NCBI GenBank assembly: GCA_000419545.1
Contig: ATTF01000010.1
Span: 3,723 to 38,257 of the forward strand
Origin: Candidatus Pelagibacter ubique HIMB058
GTDB taxonomy: Bacteria > Pseudomonadota > Alphaproteobacteria > Pelagibacterales > Pelagibacteraceae
Direction of reading: 5' to 3'
DNA length: 34,535 nucleotides
Part shown: one piece after another, positions 16,012-25,836 of the stretch
How positions within the stretch are numbered: the stretch's first letter is position 1
Layout of the letters: the number at the start of each line of letters is the position of its first letter
The notes under the pieces: generated by a model
Told to the model about the DNA's origin: nothing
Database searches by the model: none
The model's input: the letters and a program-made list of their open reading frames with translations, nothing else
Position numbers and translations under genes: made by a program

Positions 16012-17250
16012 ATGAAAAATAATTTTTTACAAGAAATGCAAAAACGAGGTTACCTCAATCAATGCACAAATTTAGATGAATTGAGTAAAATTTGTAATAA
16101 AAACCCTATATCTGGATATATAGGTTTTGATTGCACTGCTAGCAGCCTTCACGTCGGAAGTTTATTGCAAATAATGATTTTAAAATTAATGCAGAAACAT
16201 GGTCATAGACCAATAGTTTTATTGGGAGGCGGAACAACTCTAATCGGAGATCCATCAGGAAAAGATGCGACTAGAAAAATGTTAGGAAACGAAGAAATAA
16301 AAGAAAATATTGATAGTATTAAAAAAGTATTTAACAAAATTTTAGATACAACTGATAAAAATACTTCACCTGTATTCGTTAATAATGCTGAATGGTTAAC
16401 AAAATTAAAATATATTGATTTTCTAAGAGATGTTGGAAGTCATTTTACAATCAACAAGATGTTAACTTTCGATAGTGTTAAATTAAGATTAGATAGAGAA
16501 CAATCACTAAGCTATATGGAGTTTAATTATATGATTTTACAAGCTTATGATTTTTATGAATTGTTTAAAAAGAATCAATGTATCCTACAAATTGGAGGGT
16601 CAGATCAATGGGGTAATATTGTTAATGGAGTGGATCTTATAAGAAGAAAATTAAAAAAAGAGGCTTTTGGTATAACGTCTCCGCTAATAACCTTAGCATC
16701 AGGTGCAAAAATGGGAAAAACAGAAAAAGGTGCTATCTGGTTAAATGAAGAGGAATTATCTCCATATGATTATTGGCAATTTTGGAGAAATACTGACGAT
16801 CGTGATGTAAAAAGATTTATTAAATTCTTCACAGAAATTGAAATTGATGAGGCAGAGGACTTATTTAAAAAAGAAAAAAATATTAATAATTTAAAAATTT
16901 TATTAGCAAACGAGGCAACAAAAATTCTTCATGGTGAAGAGTCCGCACAAAAAGCTGCGAAAACAGCTAAAGATACTTTTGAAGGAGGTGCATTAGCATC
17001 AGGTCTACCTGAAATAAATATTAAAAAAGATGAAATTAAAAATGGAGTTAATATTATCGATATAATTGCTAACAATAAAATCCTATCATCAAAAAGTGAA
17101 GTTAGAAGAGTAATCGCAAACAAAGGTTTAAAGTTGAATGATAAAATAATTGATGATGAAAAAAAAATACTACAATTAAAAGATTTTGAAACAAATACTT
17201 TAAAACTCTCTTACGGTAAAAAGAAACACTATATAATTAAGATTATTTAG
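16012..17250 (+). CDS. tyrS: Tyrosyl-tRNA synthetase
   Basis: Class I aminoacyl-tRNA synthetase of 412 aa charging tRNA-Tyr. The HIGH-like motif is HVGS (47-50) following GYIGFDCTASSL. The tyrosine-site region includes YMILQAYDFYELF and QIGGSDQWGNIVNG. The KMSKS-like motif is KMGKT (233-237). A C-terminal S4-like RNA-binding domain follows from about residue 345 (SSKSEVRRVIANKGLKLN). Length is normal. It overlaps the convergent AsmA-like gene by 8 nt at the 3' end. Confidence 0.97.
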   Translation: MKNNFLQEMQKRGYLNQCTNLDELSKICNKNPISGYIGFDCTASSLHVGSLLQIMILKLMQKHGHRPIVLLGGGTTLIGDPSGKDATRKMLGNEEIKENIDSIKKVFNKILDTTDKNTSPVFVNNAEWLTKLKYIDFLRDVGSHFTINKMLTFDSVKLRLDREQSLSYMEFNYMILQAYDFYELFKKNQCILQIGGSDQWGNIVNGVDLIRRKLKKEAFGITSPLITLASGAKMGKTEKGAIWLNEEELSPYDYWQFWRNTDDRDVKRFIKFFTEIEIDEAEDLFKKEKNINNLKILLANEATKILHGEESAQKAAKTAKDTFEGGALASGLPEINIKKDEIKNGVNIIDIIANNKILSSKSEVRRVIANKGLKLNDKIIDDEKKILQLKDFETNTLKLSYGKKKHYIIKII

Positions 17251-19417
17251 AGATTTTATTTTTATCAACAATTTTTTGAATAAACCTAGGTGTCAATGTT
17301 CTAATTGGATTAATTGTAGTTTTTACATTACCTTTTGGTCCTTTCATTTTAAAACTAACTCCAAATAACCCTTCTCCCACCTCTTTGGGAATTACAATTT
17401 TTCCAATCACAGGAATTTTCGAAATCATTTTATTTAAAGTTTTAGCAGGAACCAAAGTTCCCTTTAAACTTGTTAATCCTGTATTGTCTTGATAGCCTTC
17501 AATTAAAACTGACATACTAGGACCTAAGGCAAGTATTTCATTTAGTTTTAAAATATCCCTATCTTTTTCCATGTTTATCTCTAATAAATCAAAAGAAAGT
17601 CCTTCTCCTTCTGCTAAATCAGCAAGGCCTCCCAAATCTGCAAGTGATAATAATTTTATAACACCGGGTGCATTAACAACTTTAAAATTTTCAATTTTGA
17701 GTTTTGAATTAGATTTTGGACCATCAATCAAAGAGGTAAAAAGCAGTTTGCCTCCAGTAAGGCCTTTAAAAAAACTATATTCGGTTAGTAATGGCCGGGG
17801 TAGGTCAGAATAAATCTCCAAAAACTTCTTTTCAGAGCCATTATCTTTTTTTAAAGAAATGTCTAAAAAATTATTTCCACCAAAATCGCCTTTGGATGAA
17901 ATTTTAACAAATTCCCCTTTTTTTATCTCTCCGATTAATCTAAAATTATCTAGTTTTTCAGAAAGTGGAACCTTAATATTTCTAAAATCAATTTCAATAT
18001 TAGTGTTTATTTTTTTAAAATTATAGCTTTTATCCTGCTGGTTTAAAAGTTTAGGTAAATTAGTAGCATCAAACCTGCCACCTTTTATTATAATTTTTTT
18101 ATCCCATTGGATAGAGAAGTTATTATTTTTAGTGCTGATATCTACTTTTTTTAAAGACTCAAAATTATTATCTTTAAATTTTAAATCATTGATATTAATT
18201 ACATTATTTTGTTCCTTAATATAAAGTTTTTTTAAATTAGAAATATTTTTATTCTTTTCAAATTCTAATGAAACTTTTGCAATTTTATCTTTGGGTTTTT
18301 TATAATTAATTAAATCAAGATCAAAACTATCTTTGTAGTCAAAATTTGCATTAATTTCTAATATATCGCTTTTAAAAATACTTTCTAAATCTAATTGTAA
18401 AAAATCTAAATTATCAAAAGAATATTTTCCATTAACGCCTAGATTAAAATTTTTTTTACCTAAATCTAAATCAACTTGAGTATCTAATAGAAAAATTTCT
18501 TCAAATTCTTTAATATTAAAATTATTTTTTATAGTTTTATATAATTCAATTCTACTATTTTTAACCTTGCCAGAAAAATTGTAATTATAATTTGTTAATT
18601 TGTAAGTTTTATCAAGATTAACTAAAATATTATTATTAAAATTCCCTTCTAATTCTTTTATATTTCCTGCTAGCTTTAAATTTGATAATAATTCATTTAT
18701 TTTTTTTATATTATTTTTTTTTAGATTAATATTTGAAATAAAGTTTGAACTTAATTTAACTCCGTTCTCTAAATTTAATTTTATATCCCCATTGTTAATT
18801 TCTATACCATCTATTTTGCCAAATAAGTTTTTTATTAAAATATCTTCTTTATCTGCAAAAAAATTTAAATTTGTATCTGATAATATTATATCTTTAAAAA
18901 GATCAGCTCTAAAATCTGCAACTTCACCTCTAATAATATAATTTTCTACTTCTCCATTCTTGTCTAGAAAGAGTTCAATTTCTGAAATTAATTTTGCCTT
19001 TTTTATTTTATAATTAAGAAAATTTTTAAAATTTGAAGGTTTAATAAATTTAGAAAACTCTTTTAATTGAGCATAACTTAATTCATCTAAAATGATATTA
19101 ATTTTATTTATTTTCAAATCTGTTTTTAATATAGAAAAAAAATCTACATACACTTTTATATTTTTAGTAGGTATATCTTTATTACGATAATTAATTTTTG
19201 GATTCTGAGTTTCAATAAATAAACTGATTTCATTTAAATCTAATTTGAAATTTACAGTTTGTAAATTTAAATCAATATTTTTTGTATCCGCAATTTTATT
19301 TGAAATTAGTTTATTAAACTTATCTGTTTTTATTCCTATCGTAGATAAAGTTGAAACAAATAAAATTATAGAAAATATAAAAAGTAAGAATAAATAATTT
19401 AAAATTTTTCTTATCAT
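17243..19417 (-). CDS. AsmA/YhdP-like envelope protein
   Basis: Protein of 724 aa with one N-terminal membrane anchor (NYLFLLFIFSIILFVSTLS) and a long, probably periplasmic, beta-rich region. The last 150 residues hold the best conserved part, including VVNAPGVIKLLSLADLGGL, a GEGLSFDLLEI segment, and VLIEGYQDNTGLTSLKGTLVP, as in the AsmA-like C-terminal domain of DUF3971/YhdP-type proteins. Members of this superfamily are linked to phospholipid traffic to the outer membrane; that role is inference here. Its ATG overlaps the prfB stop as ATGA, so it is the last gene of a PBP1A-prfB-asmA operon. The middle of the protein is poorly conserved and very rich in Asn, Lys and Ile. Confidence 0.8.
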   Translation of the reverse strand: MIRKILNYLFLLFIFSIILFVSTLSTIGIKTDKFNKLISNKIADTKNIDLNLQTVNFKLDLNEISLFIETQNPKINYRNKDIPTKNIKVYVDFFSILKTDLKINKINIILDELSYAQLKEFSKFIKPSNFKNFLNYKIKKAKLISEIELFLDKNGEVENYIIRGEVADFRADLFKDIILSDTNLNFFADKEDILIKNLFGKIDGIEINNGDIKLNLENGVKLSSNFISNINLKKNNIKKINELLSNLKLAGNIKELEGNFNNNILVNLDKTYKLTNYNYNFSGKVKNSRIELYKTIKNNFNIKEFEEIFLLDTQVDLDLGKKNFNLGVNGKYSFDNLDFLQLDLESIFKSDILEINANFDYKDSFDLDLINYKKPKDKIAKVSLEFEKNKNISNLKKLYIKEQNNVININDLKFKDNNFESLKKVDISTKNNNFSIQWDKKIIIKGGRFDATNLPKLLNQQDKSYNFKKINTNIEIDFRNIKVPLSEKLDNFRLIGEIKKGEFVKISSKGDFGGNNFLDISLKKDNGSEKKFLEIYSDLPRPLLTEYSFFKGLTGGKLLFTSLIDGPKSNSKLKIENFKVVNAPGVIKLLSLADLGGLADLAEGEGLSFDLLEINMEKDRDILKLNEILALGPSMSVLIEGYQDNTGLTSLKGTLVPAKTLNKMISKIPVIGKIVIPKEVGEGLFGVSFKMKGPKGNVKTTINPIRTLTPRFIQKIVDKNKISK

Positions 19418-20503
19418 CTATTTTTTAAACCTTCTTCAATAAACAAATCTATATTTCCGTCTAAAACTCTTGCTGGATTTGTATCCTCTAATTTACTTCT
19501 TAAATCTTTTACTAATTGATAAGGTTGTAAGACATATGATCTTATTTGATGTCCCCATCCTATATCTGTTTTAGAAGTTAACTCTTTTTGATTTTCTTCC
19601 TCTTTTTTTTGAATTTCATGTTCGTATAATCTTGCTTTAAGCATTTTAAAGCATGTTTCCTTATTTTTATGTTGTGATCTTTCATTTTGACATTGCACAA
19701 CAATCTTGGTTGGTAAATGGGTTATTCTAACTGCGCTATCTGTAGTATTTACATGTTGCCCGCCTGCCCCGCTGGATCTGTAAGTGTCTATTCTCAAATC
19801 TTTTTCATCAATCTTAATGTTAATATCATCTTCAATAGCAGGATAAATCCACACACTTGCAAAACTTGTGTGTCTTCTAGCACCACTATCGAATGGTGAA
19901 ATACGTACAAGTCTATGAACGCCAGACTCTGATTTCATCAAACCATATAGGAAGTCTCCCTCTACCTTTATAGTGGAAGATTTTATGCCAGCTTCTTCAC
20001 CTTTATGTTCACTAATTATTTCATATTTAAATTTTTTTTTATCAAACCACTTCATATACATTCTTCTAAGCATATCTGCCCAATCCTGACTTTCTGTGCC
20101 TCCCGCACCTGCGTGAATCTCAAGATAAATATCATAGTTATCGTTTTCTCCAGATAAGAAACAATTTGCCTCTGTTTTTTTTATCTCTAATAAAATTTTT
20201 GAAATTTTTTTTACACAATCTTGAATTGTCTCTTCATCTTTTTCTTGAGTGGCTAGTTCGAATAAATCATTAATATTTACTAATTCATTATTGAGTTTTT
20301 TACTTGAGTTTAAAATTTCTGAAAAAAATTTTTTTTGCTTTACAGTTTTTTTTACTAAACTTTTATCTTTCCAAAAATTTTCGGTGTTAGAAATTTTTTC
20401 TAATTCTATTAATTTTTCTTCAATATTTTCTTTATCAAAGATACCCCCTGATATTATTCAGAGATTTTTTTGCTAAGTTAAAGTAGTTATCAAAATTATC
20501 CAT
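19414..20503 (-). CDS. prfB: Peptide chain release factor 2, with programmed +1 frameshift
   Basis: RF2 terminates translation at UGA and UAA. The gene is in two overlapping frames. A 22-codon leader starts with ATG at 20503 and reads MDNFDNYFNLAKKSLNNIRG-YL. It meets an in-frame UGA at 20437-20435, after which the ribosome must skip one base to continue in the +1 frame from 20436 (DKENIEEKLIELEK) to the stop at 19414. The joined product is 362 aa against 365 in E. coli. Key motifs are the stop-recognition tripeptide SPF (202-204) in RISPFDSGARR and GGQ (247-249) in SSGAGGQHVN, plus EIHAGAGGTESQDWADM upstream. The start overlaps the PBP1A stop by one base. A single-frame ORF call would lose the first third of the protein. 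Confidence 0.96.
20435..20449 (-). promoter_or_regulatory. Programmed +1 frameshift site of prfB
   Basis: Read on the minus strand the zero frame is AGG GGG TAT CTT TGA: an internal Shine-Dalgarno (AGGGGG), a spacer, a slippery CTT, and the UGA that RF2 itself recognises. This is the same arrangement as the E. coli prfB site. When RF2 is low, the ribosome pauses at UGA and shifts, giving autoregulation (established for E. coli). Confidence 0.95.
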
Positions 20504-22863
20504 TAATAAAACTGTCTAAACATTATCATTTTATCACTTCCTAAAATTGATATTAAGTTTTTATTATTTATGTTGTTAATATCTTGTATTTTTAATGCCT
20601 CTATAATCGAATTTTTTTCACCTGGAGCTGATTTCAAACCGGTATCATAGTTTAATAAGGTTAAATAAATATTTTTAGGTATATTAAAATCTTTAAAATC
20701 TTCTTTAAATAAAGCATTCTCTACAAAATCTTTAAATATTGGCAAAGCTGCTTTTGAGCCTGTTTCATTTTTTCCTAAAGATTTTGGGTTATCATACCCA
20801 ATGTAAACACCGATTACCAGATTAGAGGAAAAACCTATAAACCAGGCATCATAGTTATCGTTTGTTGTGCCGGTCTTGCCTGCAAGAGGAACCTTTAGAG
20901 ATTTGAGTTTTTTTGCAGTACCTCTTTCTACTGTTCCTCTTAGTATTGAGGTCATTTGATAAGCAGTCTCTTTGCTTATAATCTCTTTGTTAGTACTTTC
21001 AATTATTGGGAGTTCATCTTCATTATCAATAAATTTGTCACATCCAACACATTTTCTTTTCTTGTCTAAAAAAATTGTTTTTCCTCTTCTATCTTGAATT
21101 CTTGATATAAGTTTTGGATTAATTTTTTTTCCCCCATTTACAAAAGGTGCATATGCTGAGGTCAGATTAAGTAAAGTAGTTTCAGCAGCTCCAAGGGATA
21201 CCGATAATAATTCGGGTATATCTTCGTATATATTTAGCTCTTTAGATAATTTCAAAATTTTATCTAAGCCTAGAATTTTTGCAATCCTAACTGTCATTAG
21301 GTTTCTTGAATACTCTATTCCTTTTCTAAAAGTAGTTGGACCGTAAAATTTTTTACCATAATTTTCAGGTTTCCAATTTTTTAGACCAAAACCTTGGCTT
21401 TCTACAAAAGGAGCATCAAGAATTATTGTATTAGGTGCAAAGCCATTTTCTAAGGCTGCAGCATAAACAATTGGTTTAAATGCGGAGCCAGGTTGTCTTT
21501 TAGCTTGAGTGACTCTATTGAATTCACTTGTTTTAAAATTAAAACCTCCCACCAAAGCTAGTACGTCACCTTTATAAGGATCTATAACAACTATCCCTCC
21601 ATTAACTTTAGGATACTGTTTTATTTTCCAAATATTTTTTTCTTTTTTTGCAAATAAAATATCTCCAACTTCATATAAATCACTTAAACTTTTATTTTGT
21701 CTTAGAGTCCATTTAATATTTTTTGGATATATAGTCCCTTCAAATTTTTTTTCTATTTTATCAATGGTTTTAAATAATAGTTCTTGATCATTGACAGAAA
21801 TCAATTCTACAACTCTCCACTTTAAAGTTGGGTCTAGTTTATATTTTGAAATTTTATTTTCCCAATTTTTATTTTGTATTTTATTAGCAATTGGACCTCT
21901 CCATCCCCTTCTTTGATCATACTCTTCTATTCCTTTTCTCAAGGATTTTAATGCTTGGATTTGATAGTTAATATTAAGTGGAGTACTGATACTTAACCCT
22001 TGTGAATAAAGTTTTTCAAATCCATAAATATTTTTAACAGTTCTTCTTACTTCTTCTGTATATGAATTAGCCTCATTAATAATTTCAATTTTTCTTCGTT
22101 TTAGCTTGAGATCTAACAATTTAAATGAAGTTAGCTGATTTTCTGTGATAAAATTGTTATCTGCTAAATTTTCTAAAACCAAATTTCTTCTAAATTTTGC
22201 TAAATCTGGATATCTATAAGGATTATATTTACTTGGAGCTTTAGGCAAAGCCGCCAATAAAGCTGCCTCTGGATAGTTTAAATCTTTAATCGATTTATCA
22301 AAATACTCGAGGCTAGCTGCAGCGATACCGTATGTTCCCTGTCCTAAGTAAATTTGGTTTAAATATAACTCTAATATTCTTTCTTTTGTATAAGCTCTTT
22401 CAATACGAAAAGCCAGAATTGCCTCTTTTATTTTTCTTTTCATAGAAACTTCATTGGTTAACAAAAAATTTTTTGCTACTTGTTGTGTGATAGTTGATGC
22501 TCCTTCTAACCTCTTATTTTGAGCTATGTTTTTTAAGTTATTGATGACTGCTCTTAATATTCCCCTAGCGTCTATTCCTGGGTGGCTAAAAAAATTTTTA
22601 TCTTCTGCTGATAGGAAAGAATTTATAACCTTCTCTGGAATTGACTCAAATGGTATAAACAATCTTTTTTCAAGAGCATATTCAGCAATTAATTTGCTGT
22701 CCTCTGAATACACCCTGCTTGAAATTGGTGGTTGATAGTTTGAGAGTTTCTTATAGTCAGGCAATCCTATTGAGAAGTACCATAGGGTAGAAAATATAAA
22801 AAAAACTACTACAGCTATGAAAATGATTATGAATTTTAAAGAAAAATTTAGAAAATTTAACAT
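20503..22863 (-). CDS. mrcA: Penicillin-binding protein 1A, bifunctional transglycosylase/transpeptidase
   Basis: Class A PBP of 786 aa that polymerises and cross-links peptidoglycan in the periplasm. An N-terminal membrane anchor spans about residues 8-30. The GT51 transglycosylase domain has catalytic E87 in SAEDKNFFSHPG, followed by EGASTITQQVAKN and the ILELYLNQIYLGQGTYG segment. The transpeptidase domain has the SxxK serine in RQPGSAFKP, SRN in EYSRNLMTVRI, and KTG in LAGKTGTTND. All catalytic motifs are intact. prfB follows with a one-base stop/start overlap, a gene order seen in other alphaproteobacteria. It is divergent from rne. Confidence 0.97.
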   Translation of the reverse strand: MLNFLNFSLKFIIIFIAVVVFFIFSTLWYFSIGLPDYKKLSNYQPPISSRVYSEDSKLIAEYALEKRLFIPFESIPEKVINSFLSAEDKNFFSHPGIDARGILRAVINNLKNIAQNKRLEGASTITQQVAKNFLLTNEVSMKRKIKEAILAFRIERAYTKERILELYLNQIYLGQGTYGIAAASLEYFDKSIKDLNYPEAALLAALPKAPSKYNPYRYPDLAKFRRNLVLENLADNNFITENQLTSFKLLDLKLKRRKIEIINEANSYTEEVRRTVKNIYGFEKLYSQGLSISTPLNINYQIQALKSLRKGIEEYDQRRGWRGPIANKIQNKNWENKISKYKLDPTLKWRVVELISVNDQELLFKTIDKIEKKFEGTIYPKNIKWTLRQNKSLSDLYEVGDILFAKKEKNIWKIKQYPKVNGGIVVIDPYKGDVLALVGGFNFKTSEFNRVTQAKRQPGSAFKPIVYAAALENGFAPNTIILDAPFVESQGFGLKNWKPENYGKKFYGPTTFRKGIEYSRNLMTVRIAKILGLDKILKLSKELNIYEDIPELLSVSLGAAETTLLNLTSAYAPFVNGGKKINPKLISRIQDRRGKTIFLDKKRKCVGCDKFIDNEDELPIIESTNKEIISKETAYQMTSILRGTVERGTAKKLKSLKVPLAGKTGTTNDNYDAWFIGFSSNLVIGVYIGYDNPKSLGKNETGSKAALPIFKDFVENALFKEDFKDFNIPKNIYLTLLNYDTGLKSAPGEKNSIIEALKIQDINNINNKNLISILGSDKMIMFRQFY

Positions 22864-23007
22864 TTGTAATAAGTTATATTAACAATTTTGACTATCTTTA
22901 GGCATTTTTACATTTATACCTGTAAATAATGATAAATTTGTATAAAATATAATTATGACTAATTTGAAATTTTTTACTTACCATAAAATAACAGGAATTC
23001 TTACAAA
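22864..23007. promoter_or_regulatory. Divergent upstream region of PBP1A and RNase E/G
   Basis: At 144 nt this is the largest gap in the window. It is AT-rich with TATAAT-like sequence close before the rne start (near 22948) and a TTGACT near 22888, but no pair with convincing -35/-10 spacing. No RNA gene or stable hairpin was recognised. It must hold the promoters for both divergent operons. Confidence 0.4.
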
Positions 23008-24828
23008 ATGGAAAAAAACTTATATATCGATGCTTCGCATCCAAATGAAACAAGAATTGTTCTTAAATCTGAAAATTCAATTGAAGAATATGAATTTGAG
23101 GATAAAAACAATTTAAATTTTAAAAATAATATATATCTTGCAACGATTAGTAGGGTTGAACCTTCTTTACAAGCTGCTTTTGTTGATTTTGGCAGAACAA
23201 GACACGGTTTTTTAGCATTTAATGATATCCAGTCAGATTATTACCAGCTACCTTCTGAAGATAAGGAAAAGATTAGAATAGCTGAAGAAAAAATTAGAGA
23301 AGATTTAAAAGACAAAACAGTTGAAATAAATCAAGAATCTGCTCAAACAGAAATTTCTGATAATAAAGAAGAAAAAAATTCAATAGTAGAAGAACATCCA
23401 GATAATACCAACAAAAAACAAGACTATCGAGAAAAGATAAAAAAATCTTACGGTATAAAAAGATATAAAATTCAGGAGGTAATCAAACCAGGACAAGTAA
23501 TTTTAATTCAAGTTATTAAAGAGGAAAGAGGACAAAAGGGAGCTGCACTGACTACGTTTATTTCACTTGCAGGTAAATACATGGTTCTTATGCCTAATAC
23601 GCCAAAAGGGGGGGGAATTTCTAGAAAAATTTTCAACTCATCTGACCGTCAAAAAATAAGATCAATATTAAATGAAATAGATATTCCCAAAAGCATGGGT
23701 GTAATAGTAAGAACAGCTGGAGCAAATAAAACAAAAAATGAAATTGATAAAGATTTTCAAAACACACTCAAAACCTGGGAACAAATAAAAGAAAAAGCTT
23801 TAAGTTCTAACGCACCATCTCTTGTCTATGAAGAAGGAGACATAATTAAAAGAACCTTAAGAGACACTTACGATAATAATACCAAAAACGTATATATAGA
23901 GGGAAATGAGGCGTATCAAAAAGCCAAAAAATTTATGAAAGAATTAATGCCAAAGAACGTTAAAAATATAAAAAAATATAGGGGAAAAATTCCATTATTT
24001 CACGATGCAAATATTGAGAAAGATTTAATTAATATTTATGAACCAACAGTGAAATTGAATTCTGGAGGGTATTTAGTAATAAATCCTACCGAAGCATTAG
24101 TCTCGATTGATATAAATTCTGGTCAATCCACAAAACAAATAAATATAGAAAAAACAGCGCTTAATACTAATTTAGAAGCTGCAGTAGAGATAGCTCATCA
24201 AATTAAATTGAGAGATTTATCTGGTTTAATAGTCATAGATTTTATTGATATGATGAATTTCTATAATAGAAGAATTGTCGAAAAAAAAATGAGAGAAAGC
24301 ATCAAAAAAGATAGAGCTAGGATACAAATTGGAAAGATAAGTAACTTTGGTTTACTTGAAATGACTAGGCAAAGATTACGTGAAGGTTCAATTAAATGGG
24401 AAACACAATTATCGCTTGCATCATTTTGTCAAAAAATTTTAAAAAAAATTCAGCAGTTAGCTTTTACAGATAAAGTTAAAATTATAAATTCTTACGTACC
24501 TGATAAAGTAAAATTTTTCATAGAAAATAATTTAATTGATGAAATTAAATATTTTCAAAAAAAATATTCATTTCAAATTAAAATATTTTCTGACAATAAA
24601 TTAATTATTCCAGAATATAAAATAGAATTACTTAATAAATCAAAAAAATTGATAAAATCTATTGAAAATATTGAGTTAAAGATAAAAGAAAAAATTGATA
24701 CAATAAAAAAGGTAAAAGATGTTGGAAAAGCAATTAAGGACCCACTAAAAACAAAAAATAAAGTAAAAAAAACTAAGAAAAAAGTTAAAATCAGAACATT
24801 GTGGGTGAGGAGAAAAAAGAAAAACTAA
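23008..24828 (+). CDS. rne: Ribonuclease E/G family endoribonuclease lacking a visible Zn-link
   Basis: Endoribonuclease of 606 aa for mRNA decay and rRNA/tRNA processing. The S1 domain begins with [20 protein letters not shown] and is split by a charged insertion (about 83-150), as in many alphaproteobacterial RNase E proteins. The catalytic metal-binding aspartates are present as D368 in [13 protein letters not shown] and D411 in [12 protein letters not shown]. After [13 protein letters not shown] (about 448-460) the CPxCxG zinc-link found in typical RNase E/G is absent: the sequence runs [18 protein letters not shown] with a single cysteine. The C-terminus is a short lysine-rich tail, with no long degradosome scaffold. 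RNase E versus RNase G cannot be fully settled. It overlaps thiG by 4 nt at the stop. Confidence 0.92.
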   Translation: MEKNLYIDASHPNETRIVLKSENSIEEYEFEDKNNLNFKNNIYLATISRVEPSLQAAFVDFGRTRHGFLAFNDIQSDYYQLPSEDKEKIRIAEEKIREDLKDKTVEINQESAQTEISDNKEEKNSIVEEHPDNTNKKQDYREKIKKSYGIKRYKIQEVIKPGQVILIQVIKEERGQKGAALTTFISLAGKYMVLMPNTPKGGGISRKIFNSSDRQKIRSILNEIDIPKSMGVIVRTAGANKTKNEIDKDFQNTLKTWEQIKEKALSSNAPSLVYEEGDIIKRTLRDTYDNNTKNVYIEGNEAYQKAKKFMKELMPKNVKNIKKYRGKIPLFHDANIEKDLINIYEPTVKLNSGGYLVINPTEALVSIDINSGQSTKQINIEKTALNTNLEAAVEIAHQIKLRDLSGLIVIDFIDMMNFYNRRIVEKKMRESIKKDRARIQIGKISNFGLLEMTRQRLREGSIKWETQLSLASFCQKILKKIQQLAFTDKVKIINSYVPDKVKFFIENNLIDEIKYFQKKYSFQIKIFSDNKLIIPEYKIELLNKSKKLIKSIENIELKIKEKIDTIKKVKDVGKAIKDPLKTKNKVKKTKKKVKIRTLWVRRKKKN

Positions 24829-25610
24829 ATCAGACCCTTAGTTGGTGAGCTTGGATTAGCTAAATAGTTTTTTCTCATTCTTCCAGCTAGGTAAGAATTT
24901 CTTCCAGAAATTACAGCATCTTTAAAAGCTTTAGCCATTAAAATTGGTTTTTTCGCATTTGCAATCGCACTATTAATTAAAACCCCATCACAACCTAATT
25001 CCATTGCAATAGTTGCATCAGATGCAGTTCCGATACCAGCATCAACAATTACTGGTACCTTTGATTGTTTAATAATTATAGAGATATTATTTTCATTTTG
25101 TATTCCTAGCCCTGTGCCAATTGGTGAAGCGAGAGGCATTATCGCTGAGGCGCCCTGGTCTTCAAGCATTTTTGCTAACAAAGGATCATCTGTGCAGTAA
25201 ACCATTACTTTAAAACCTTCTTTAACAAGTATCTTTGTTGATTTTAATGTTTCTATCATATTTGGGTAAAGAGTTTTTTTGTCACCTAAAACTTCTAATT
25301 TTACTAATTTCCATCCTCCTATTTCTCTTGCTAACCTTAAAGTTCTTAAAGCCTCTTCAGAGCTAAAACAGCCAGCTGTATTTGGTAAATAAGTAATTTT
25401 TTTAGGACTCAGATAGTCAGTTAACAAAGGTTTTTTTTTATCTAAAACATTTACTCTTCTCACAGCAACAGTAACCATATCTGCTCCTGAAGAGTAAACT
25501 GCTTTTGCGGTTTCAGAAAAATTTTTATATTTTCCCGTGCCAACTATAAGACGTGATTTAAATTTTTTTCCAGCAACTCTAAAAATATCTTTTTTCAAAC
25601 TAGCCACCAC
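24825..25610 (-). CDS. thiG: Thiazole synthase ThiG
   Basis: Forms the thiazole phosphate half of thiamine from deoxyxylulose phosphate, an imine donor and ThiS thiocarboxylate sulfur. The TIM-barrel landmarks are [10 protein letters not shown] near residue 19, [12 protein letters not shown] near 41, the Schiff-base lysine K104 in LVKLEVLGD, and the phosphate-binding [15 protein letters not shown] and GVLINSAIA segments. The start is unclear: tandem GTG codons at 25610 and 25607 lie inside the thiS end, and a TTG at 25598 is also possible. It overlaps thiS upstream and rne at the stop. Confidence 0.95.
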   Translation of the reverse strand: MVASLKKDIFRVAGKKFKSRLIVGTGKYKNFSETAKAVYSSGADMVTVAVRRVNVLDKKKPLLTDYLSPKKITYLPNTAGCFSSEEALRTLRLAREIGGWKLVKLEVLGDKKTLYPNMIETLKSTKILVKEGFKVMVYCTDDPLLAKMLEDQGASAIMPLASPIGTGLGIQNENNISIIIKQSKVPVIVDAGIGTASDATIAMELGCDGVLINSAIANAKKPILMAKAFKDAVISGRNSYLAGRMRKNYLANPSSPTKGLI

Positions 25611-25803
25611 CTATAAAATGAACGATTTCTACTTTATCATTATTTTTTAATAGCTTTTTTTTAAAATTTTCCTTAGAGATAATTTTACCGTTATATTCAA
25701 TTGCAACTTTATTGCTTGATAATTTATATTTTTTAATAAGATCGGATAATGAATAATTAGAATTAATTATCACTTTTTTTCCATTTAATTGTATTTTTGC
25801 CAT
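25600..25803 (-). CDS. thiS: Sulfur carrier protein ThiS
   Basis: Ubiquitin-like carrier of 67 aa that delivers sulfur as a C-terminal thiocarboxylate to ThiG. It begins [14 protein letters not shown] and has the [12 protein letters not shown] and [10 protein letters not shown] segments. It ends in Gly-Gly-Gly, the tail that ThiF-type enzymes activate. The last 11 nt are shared with the thiG start, implying translational coupling. No thiC or thiF is seen in this window. Confidence 0.94.
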   Translation of the reverse strand: MAKIQLNGKKVIINSNYSLSDLIKKYKLSSNKVAIEYNGKIISKENFKKKLLKNNDKVEIVHFIGGG

Positions 25804-25836
25804 AATTAAGTTATTTATTTATGAGAAATAAATCTT

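Noticed and set aside
19414-20073. prfB as a short 219-aa release-factor-like protein starting at the internal ATG at 20073
   Set aside because: Conserved RF2 sequence continues upstream in frame (EIHAGAGGTESQDWAD and beyond) to a frameshift site, so this ATG is internal.
20249-20476. Plus-strand reading frame opposite the 5' part of prfB
   Set aside because: The minus strand encodes the RF2 N-terminal domain in the +1 frame here, which explains the region fully.
22955-23117. Plus-strand reading frame starting with ATG at 22955 and running into rne out of frame
   Set aside because: It has no recognisable motif, overlaps well-conserved rne sequence, and has no Shine-Dalgarno.
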